Assembly (NCBI GenBank): GCA_028287415.1
Contig: JAQBPS010000728.1
Span: 1-11,445, forward strand
DNA: 11,445 nucleotides
Source: Bacillota bacterium
Lineage (GTDB): Bacteria > Bacillota > Sulfobacillia > Symbiobacteriales > Symbiobacteriaceae
Direction of reading: 5' to 3'
In this document: positions 8,016-11,445 of the stretch, piece after piece
How the letters are laid out: every line of letters begins with the position of its first letter
How positions within the stretch are numbered: the stretch's first letter is position 1
Notes under the pieces: model-generated
The model's input: the letters and a program-made list of their open reading frames with translations, nothing else
Database searches by the model: none
What the model was told of the DNA's origin: nothing
Position numbers and translations under genes: made by a program

Positions 8016-8096
8016 TGAGTGCGTCTCCTTTCCGCCGGGGCCCGGCCCACATGCCATCGCGGTGCTTTGCAATGTTCCGAAAAACCGCTGCCAAAG

Positions 8097-8117
8097 GGGT
8101 GCGATCTTACCGCACCC
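8097..8117 (-). promoter_or_regulatory. inverted repeat at the nuoA transcription start
   Basis: GGGTGCG and CGCACCC form perfect seven-base arms around a seven-base centre, starting directly after the TATAAT of the nuoA promoter. It therefore covers the expected transcription start and the first bases of the leader. It could be a repressor operator or a 5' mRNA stem-loop; sequence alone does not decide. Confidence 0.5.
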
Positions 8118-8146
8118 ATTATACCTTCGGCTCTAAACAATCGCAA
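8118..8146 (-). promoter_or_regulatory. sigmaA-type promoter of nuoA
   Basis: On the minus strand TTGCGA (8141-8146) is followed, after exactly 17 bases, by a perfect TATAAT (8118-8123). The predicted start is near 8110, leaving a leader of about 95 bases before the nuoA GTG. The spacer is AT-richer than the surroundings. Placement after the nuoB hairpin supports a separate transcript for nuoA and the genes beyond. Confidence 0.75.
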
Positions 8147-8195
8147 CGCAGGCAAAGTTTGGCACAGACGCCCTGAAATGTGACCACGGGGCGCA

Positions 8196-8219
8196 AAGGC
8201 AGGGCTGCGACCCTGCCTT
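8196..8219 (-). terminator. hairpin downstream of nuoB
   Basis: Seven bases after the nuoB stop, AAGGCAGGG pairs perfectly with CCCTGCCTT over a six-base loop. Only a short T stretch follows (TTTGCGC counting the last stem bases), so it is a moderate candidate intrinsic terminator; it could also protect the nuoB 3' end. Its position between nuoB and the nuoA promoter fits separate transcription units. Confidence 0.55.
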
Positions 8220-8225
8220 ATCGCT

Positions 8226-8780
8226 CTACCCCTTTGTAATGAGGCCACGCTTGCCGGTCTTCAGCATTTCCTGAATCTCCATGAGGGCCTGGAGGAGCGC
8301 TTCCGGGCGAGGAGGGCACCCGGGAACGTATACGTCGACCGGGACCACTTTGTGTACACCATCCACTACGTTATACGTATCCCAATACGGTCCGCCGTTG
8401 GATGCGCACGCACCCATCGCAATGACGAACTTGGGCTCGGCCATCTGGTCATACAGACGGCGAACCACGACGGCCATCTTTTCATTTACGGTGCCGGCAA
8501 CGATCATCAAGTCGGCCTGGCGCGGAGACATGCGAACCGCCTCGGAACCAAAGCGGGCGATATCGTACTTGGAGCAGGAAGCAGCCATCATCTCAATGGC
8601 GCAGCAAGCGATGCCGAAGCCAAGCGGCCAGGTCGAGTTGCCGTAGCCCCAGCCGAGAACCTTCTGGACGACAGCCGGCAGCTTTCCGACGATCACGTTC
8701 TGGTTTGCTTCCGCATCGGAAACTACAACCGAATCATTGAGCCAGTCTAGCTCCTGACCCGGAACCTGATTTTCAGCCAC
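8226..8780 (-). CDS. nuoB: NADH-quinone oxidoreductase subunit B
   Basis: Peripheral-arm subunit that holds cluster N2, the last Fe-S centre before quinone. From the GTG at 8778-8780 it has 184 residues, the usual size. The N2 ligands are visible: tandem Cys59-Cys60 in [10 protein letters not shown], Cys125 in MGACASNGG and Cys155 in [11 protein letters not shown]. The start is decided by GGAGGTGG (8786-8793) five bases upstream; the frame stays open to a TTG at 8880-8882, but that codon is part of the promoter -35 box. An extra Cys69 (AASCSKYD) lies where relatives usually have a small residue. It is the first gene of the cluster, with its own promoter and a 210-base gap to nuoA, whereas NuoB normally follows NuoA closely. 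Confidence 0.96.
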   Translation of the reverse strand: MAENQVPGQELDWLNDSVVVSDAEANQNVIVGKLPAVVQKVLGWGYGNSTWPLGFGIACCAIEMMAASCSKYDIARFGSEAVRMSPRQADLMIVAGTVNEKMAVVVRRLYDQMAEPKFVIAMGACASNGGPYWDTYNVVDGVHKVVPVDVYVPGCPPRPEALLQALMEIQEMLKTGKRGLITKG

Positions 8781-8810
8781 CAGAACCACCTCCCTCTCCA
8801 CACATGCAAG

Positions 8811-8826
8811 AAAGCCGAAGGGCTTT
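8811..8826 (-). other. small hairpin in the nuoB 5' leader
   Basis: AAAGCC and GGCTTT form a six-base stem with a CTTC loop, located between the predicted nuoB start of transcription (about 8846) and its ribosome binding site. It contains the CTTCGG string known to make stable RNA tetraloops. It may stabilise the transcript; no regulatory role can be shown. Confidence 0.35.
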
Positions 8827-8852
8827 GCTCCCAGAGTCACATGCCAACATTC

Positions 8853-8882
8853 ATTATACTGTCCTCTTTCTTGATGAGTCAA
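8853..8882 (-). promoter_or_regulatory. sigmaA-type promoter of nuoB
   Basis: TTGACT (8877-8882) and a perfect TATAAT (8853-8858) are separated by 18 bases on the minus strand. The expected start near 8846 gives a leader of about 65 bases before the nuoB GTG. This is the only strong promoter at the head of the cluster. Confidence 0.8.
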
Positions 8883-8929
8883 CGAGAAGAGGCTTGCGGC
8901 ATAAGCCCGGAGAGCGTCTATCGAATGAC

Positions 8930-8952
8930 AATGCGTTATGGGTCTAATGCGT
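8930..8952. repeat. 7-bp direct repeat upstream of the nuoB promoter
   Basis: AATGCGT occurs at 8930-8936 and 8946-8952 on the plus strand, 16 bases apart start to start, about 50-70 bases upstream of the nuoB -35 box. Spacing is not a whole number of helical turns exactly, but it is a possible activator-binding pair. It could be chance. Confidence 0.25.
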
Positions 8953-8967
8953 CTGTTGCATGCCTGT

Positions 8968-9003
8968 CAGCCCCCGTGCCGTCGTGAACGGTCACGGGGG
9001 CTG
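8968..9003 (-). terminator. strong GC hairpin after the DUF402-like gene
   Basis: CAGCCCCCGTG pairs with CACGGGGGCTG in a perfect 11-base stem; inside it a further CCGT/ACGG stem can form. It begins eight bases after the stop codon of the DUF402-like gene. No T run follows, so termination may be Rho-dependent or inefficient, but it clearly marks the 3' end of the upstream unit before the nuoB promoter. Confidence 0.6.
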
Positions 9004-9011
9004 CTGCGCAA

Positions 9012-9488
9012 CTAGGCGAGGCCGGCGTCCCACAGTTCAAGCAATGCGGGCACGGAAAAGTCGCTCCGGTTCAAACCTTCACAGGCCAGTTCCAGCGCTC
9101 GGATTCCGTGCATCATCTGCGCTTCCGTGAGCAGCCGCTGCTGCACTGCCTCCGCGAACTCCCCGAGGTTCTCCACCTTGTAGCGACCGGCCTCAACAAC
9201 CACATCGATGTACCAGTCGCTTACGGTCAGACCGCCGCTCGCGTGGGTACCCGTGCCAACCACGTCGATATGCCAGCGGGGCGGTAGTCCGGGGGTTGGA
9301 ATCCGGACGACCTGAAGGCTGCGCAGGGGCAGGGCGATCAGGAGGTCGGCGCCGGAACTCAGAGGCCGGGCGGGCCTGTAGATCCAGACGTTTCCCGACA
9401 CCTGGATCTCGCCGGCCAGCGTCCGGCCATCCCAGAAATGGACACAGCCGGCATGCCGGTCCCAAATGTTTGTAAGCGGTGAGCGCAA
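9012..9488 (-). CDS. probable DUF402-domain protein
   Basis: A 158-residue soluble protein with no signal peptide or membrane segment. The middle and C-terminal part resembles the DUF402 family (related to FomD and nucleoside di/triphosphate phosphatases): a beta-rich stretch WHIDVVGTGTH (72-82), then a DWYIDVVVEAG element (91-101), then YKVENLGEFAEAV (103-115) and an acidic helical region with LTEAQ. The first half (VHFWDGRTLAGEIQ and VWIYRP) looks like the typical beta-barrel. The classical pattern of clustered acidic metal ligands is only partly visible, so activity cannot be assumed. The start is TTG at 9486-9488, with AAGGAGG upstream at a slightly long spacing of about 11 bases. It lies 25 bases after the HAD gene, with which it probably forms a two-gene operon. 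Confidence 0.6.
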   Translation of the reverse strand: MRSPLTNIWDRHAGCVHFWDGRTLAGEIQVSGNVWIYRPARPLSSGADLLIALPLRSLQVVRIPTPGLPPRWHIDVVGTGTHASGGLTVSDWYIDVVVEAGRYKVENLGEFAEAVQQRLLTEAQMMHGIRALELACEGLNRSDFSVPALLELWDAGLA

Positions 9489-9513
9489 TTGTGTTCGTTC
9501 CTCCTTGCGGGAT

Positions 9514-10227
9514 CTATTGCAGCCCTGTCTGGAGGCGCTTCAAGAACTCGGCCAGCGTACCCATGCGGTCAGGCGGCAGTTCCTTCCCGGAACGGTTGAT
9601 CAGGTGGTCCGTGACAAAGTAGAGCCCGACACCCAGGCTCTCCGCTACGCCGTCCTCCTCGACATCGTTGCCGACCATGAGGCACTCGCCGGGACCCCGC
9701 CCGATCTTTTGCAGCACCTCCTGGTAGTAAGCCCGCTGGGGTTTGCAGGCGTGCATCTCCTCGTAGGTCGTGACCAGCCGCCAGGGCATATCCTGCACGC
9801 CGATCCAGCGCATGCGCTCCGCGATCGCCGCCCGGGGAAAGAGCGGATTGGTCGCCAGCACGATTTCATAGCCCTTGTCCACAGCGGTCTGGACCACATC
9901 GCGGGCCAGGCCGGGCAGGCCCGGGCAGGCGGCCTGGAGTTGGGGGAACCGCTCCCGGTAAAAGGCATCGAACACCGGCATCAGCTCCGCCTCGGTCTTC
10001 GCGACCTTCGCAAAGAAGTCGGCTGCGAACACCTGCGCATTCGTAAGGGCCGGGTCCGTGTTCTTGATCATCTGATAGGTAGAAGCCATGACCTGCTCCA
10101 CGAGGGTGCTCGGGGGCACCAGGTGGCCCGCGTACGCGGCAAGTTCTTTCATGTAATCGTGCACAAACCGGTCCGTATCGATCGGCAACAGTGTGCCATC
10201 CAGGTCAAACAAGATGGTCTTGAGCAT
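9514..10227 (-). CDS. HAD-superfamily hydrolase (phosphatase-like)
   Basis: A 237-residue soluble enzyme of the haloacid dehalogenase superfamily, most likely a small-molecule phosphatase. All four motifs are present: motif I DLDGT with nucleophile Asp8 and acid/base Asp10, motif II Thr126 in LATNP, motif III Lys162 in CKP, and motif IV GNDVEED with Asp188 and Asp192 for magnesium. A helical cap of about 100 residues (about 15-115) lies between motifs I and II, as in C1-cap members such as phosphoglycolate phosphatase-like proteins. The substrate cannot be predicted. The start is ATG at 10225-10227 with GAGGTGG about five bases upstream. It is followed after 25 bases by the DUF402-like gene; no convincing promoter was seen upstream. 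Confidence 0.9.
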   Translation of the reverse strand: MLKTILFDLDGTLLPIDTDRFVHDYMKELAAYAGHLVPPSTLVEQVMASTYQMIKNTDPALTNAQVFAADFFAKVAKTEAELMPVFDAFYRERFPQLQAACPGLPGLARDVVQTAVDKGYEIVLATNPLFPRAAIAERMRWIGVQDMPWRLVTTYEEMHACKPQRAYYQEVLQKIGRGPGECLMVGNDVEEDGVAESLGVGLYFVTDHLINRSGKELPPDRMGTLAEFLKRLQTGLQ

Positions 10228-10514
10228 GTGTCCACCTCATGTCAGTCGTGTTCTCTGTATAAGTTGGCCTTTGGCCGCGGCATACCTGCCGTCCGGAAAC
10301 AGTCAGTCGATGCCGACGGCCCCGGGCTTATTTGTCGAAATCTGTTGTCGTTCGATTCTCTGGCAGCGAATGCGTGTGCACCCTTGTCTTTCCAGTTGCT
10401 TCCTGCTACCATGGGGGAGAACAGTGGTTCGGCAATTGTAGCAGATCCGCTGCGGACCGGCCTTATGCTGTGGTAGCCAGCTTGCCAGGGGCCGGCGGAT
10501 ACCGGGGACGCAGG
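10228..10514. other. intergenic spacer without recognisable gene
   Basis: Between the XRE terminator and the HAD gene I see no coding frame with a family likeness or a good ribosome binding site, and no convincing -35/-10 pair for the HAD gene (a TACAAT-like box at 10435-10440 lacks a partner). An eight-base direct repeat GTCAGTCG occurs at 10241-10248 and 10302-10309 on the plus strand, upstream of the HAD start; it may be chance. Confidence 0.5.
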
Positions 10515-10545
10515 AAAAAAGGGTGGACCGCAGTGCGGTCCACCC
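10515..10545 (-). terminator. intrinsic terminator of the XRE regulator gene
   Basis: On the minus strand GGGTGGACCGC pairs perfectly with GCGGTCCACCC over a three-base loop, directly followed by TTTTTT (10520-10515). It begins 22 bases after the regulator's stop codon. This is the clearest Rho-independent terminator in the window. Confidence 0.92.
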
Positions 10546-10567
10546 CGAACAAAAGCGAGTGTCTTGG

Positions 10568-11251
10568 CTACCGGCGCCCAGCAAACTCCCGAATCATAGT
10601 CGTCAACTGGTCCGGCGTCAGGTTCATCTGGGCCGCCATGGAGATCGGCACCATGTACTGGATCACCTGAGCGGGCGAGATGTTGGCGACATCTGTAGGG
10701 GCCTCCAGCTGGCCGGTAGCAAAGAAGTGCATCGGGATGCCGGTGATGGAGACGATCTGGTTGAGCACCATGGGCCCGACTTCGCAGTCACGTTCGAGAA
10801 TGTCGTTCAAGCTGCGGACGGACAGGCCGAGTTGGAAGGCCACAACCGTGCGGGTAAAGATCGCCGGGAAGTGCACGCAGAGGAAATCGACCACCTGGGC
10901 AAAACGCTGCTCAACCGTGTTCAGCAGCAGTCGGTTTTTCTCAGCCTTGCTGAGGGCATCAATGTGCCTGGTGAAGCGCTGGCCAACCGTCCACGCCTGC
11001 CCGTCAATCAGCATGGAGCCCACGTCTGTATACGGTGGAGCCTGAACTTCACCCAGGATAAAGGCGACACTGACACCCAGCGCCTTGGCCAGCCGATTCA
11101 GGGCGTCAATCGTGGGATTCACCTTCGCCCCCTTCTCCAACTGGGAGATGTAGCCGATGGCAAGGCTGCTGCGTTCACTCACCTGCTGCAGAATGAGGCT
11201 TTGCTGATTACGGGCCCACGCGAGCCGTTCGCCCATGCTGCTACCCTGCAC
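10568..11251 (-). CDS. XRE-family helix-turn-helix transcriptional regulator
   Basis: A 227-residue DNA-binding protein. Residues about 7-66 form a typical XRE/Cro-type HTH: RLAWARNQQSLILQQVSERS, then AIGYISQLEKG (31-41) as the turn and recognition helix, and PTIDALNRLAKALGVSVAFIL (46-66), the usual closing helices. The C-terminal part (about 75-227) is mostly alpha-helical and not recognised; it has no cupin or peptidase motif that I can see, so the signal is unknown. The start is GTG at 11249-11251, with AAGGGGG seven bases upstream; a second possible start is Met6. It stands alone, with its own promoter and terminator. An inverted repeat lying over the start of its transcript suggests autoregulation (inference). 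Confidence 0.88.
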   Translation of the reverse strand: MQGSSMGERLAWARNQQSLILQQVSERSSLAIGYISQLEKGAKVNPTIDALNRLAKALGVSVAFILGEVQAPPYTDVGSMLIDGQAWTVGQRFTRHIDALSKAEKNRLLLNTVEQRFAQVVDFLCVHFPAIFTRTVVAFQLGLSVRSLNDILERDCEVGPMVLNQIVSITGIPMHFFATGQLEAPTDVANISPAQVIQYMVPISMAAQMNLTPDQLTTMIREFAGRR

Positions 11252-11280
11252 TTCTTGTACCCCCTTCGGCGAGATGCGCT

Positions 11281-11297
11281 ATTCCATTATGTGGAAT
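11281..11297 (-). promoter_or_regulatory. candidate operator of the XRE regulator
   Basis: ATTCCA and TGGAAT form a perfect six-base inverted repeat with a five-base centre (total 17). It lies just downstream of the predicted -10 box, at about +3 to +19, a position where a repressor would block transcription. The size suits a dimer of XRE proteins. Confidence 0.5.
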
Positions 11298-11306
11298 CGC
11301 ACTCTT

Positions 11307-11336
11307 ATCCTACCAGATACATCCAACCACGGTCAA
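11307..11336 (-). promoter_or_regulatory. candidate promoter of the XRE regulator gene
   Basis: TTGACC (11331-11336) and TAGGAT (11307-11312) are separated by 18 bases on the minus strand. The -10 box is imperfect (four of six), the -35 box good (five of six). The predicted start near 11300 gives a leader of about 50 bases before the GTG. Confidence 0.5.
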
Positions 11337-11419
11337 GAGATGAGTCTGACAATTTTTGCTTCATGTATGCTCCCATTCTCGGGGTAATCAGGCACTCGGG
11401 AAGCAGCATATAGCAACGA

Positions 11420-11445
11420 CCCCTGCAGAACAAGTTCTGCAGGGG
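11420..11445. terminator. perfect hairpin at the right window edge
   Basis: CCCCTGCAGAA pairs with TTCTGCAGGGG over a four-base loop in a perfect 11-base stem. It probably closes a neighbouring gene that lies to the right and reads leftward, but no T run follows on the minus strand, and the plus-strand flank is outside the window. It could instead be a terminator read on the other strand or part of a repeat. Confidence 0.45.

Noticed and set aside
7092..8018. A 308-codon plus-strand frame opposite nuoC and nuoA
   Set aside because: It spans two conserved genes and their gap on the other strand, has no good ribosome binding site and no recognisable domain.
8016..8072. Upstream extension of nuoA by 19 residues
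   Set aside because: The added residues do not resemble NuoA N-termini, and the GTG at 8013-8015 has a well-spaced AAAGGAGA site.
8781..8882. Upstream extension of nuoB to a TTG at 8880-8882
   Set aside because: That TTG is the beginning of the TTGACT -35 box, the transcript would start downstream of it, and GGAGGTGG marks the GTG at 8778-8780.
9466..10476. A 336-codon plus-strand frame opposite the HAD gene
   Set aside because: The minus-strand HAD gene has all four catalytic motifs; the plus-strand product looks like a GC-driven shadow.
10303..10584. A 93-codon minus-strand frame in the spacer between the XRE and HAD genes
   Set aside because: It runs through the intrinsic terminator and overlaps the end of the XRE gene, has no convincing ribosome binding site and an unremarkable product.
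1..11445. CRISPR arrays, tRNA or rRNA genes, insertion sequences, phage or defence genes
   Set aside because: No regularly spaced repeats, tRNA-like cloverleaf, transposase-like protein or terminal inverted repeats were seen; the window is mostly a respiratory housekeeping operon.

Overview
The window is a GC-rich bacterial segment in which every supported gene lies on the minus strand, so the genes read from right to left. About nine tenths of its coding sequence is a respiratory complex I (NADH-quinone oxidoreductase-type) cluster. The strong GGAGG-type Shine-Dalgarno sites, frequent GTG/TTG starts, sigmaA-type promoters and a complex I locus without nuoEFG suggest a high-GC Firmicute, perhaps near Symbiobacterium. 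That placement is inference from style and protein feel, not from a search.

Right part (about 9000-11445): a hairpin at the window edge; a promoter with an overlapping inverted repeat; an XRE-family regulator gene ending in a clear intrinsic terminator; a 287-base spacer in which I see no gene; then a two-gene unit of a HAD-family phosphatase and a probable DUF402 protein, closed by a strong GC hairpin. I see no direct functional link between these genes and the respiratory cluster.

Left part (1-8882): the complex I genes in transcription order nuoB, nuoA, nuoC, nuoD, nuoH, nuoI, nuoJ, nuoK, nuoL, nuoM, the last cut by the left edge; nuoN would be expected just outside. The order is unusual because nuoB precedes nuoA and is set apart from it: nuoB has its own promoter and a hairpin after it, nuoA has its own strong promoter and a 5' leader with inverted repeats, and another hairpin with a short T run sits between nuoA and nuoC. 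From nuoC onward the genes are packed, with gaps of 2-21 bases or 4-base overlaps, and twice the stop codon is part of the next gene's ribosome binding site.

NuoB, C, D and I form the peripheral arm with the Fe-S chain to quinone (N2 on NuoB, two 4Fe-4S on NuoI). NuoA, H, J, K, L, M form the membrane proton-pumping arm. The NADH-oxidising module (NuoE, F, G) is not between nuoD and nuoH where it usually lies, so this is an 11-subunit-type enzyme whose electron donor cannot be read from the window. An Ala/Pro-rich, acidic tail on NuoI and an enlarged loop in NuoH are the main protein-level oddities. I did not find a wholly new system here; the interest lies in the split regulation of nuoB/nuoA and in these protein variations.
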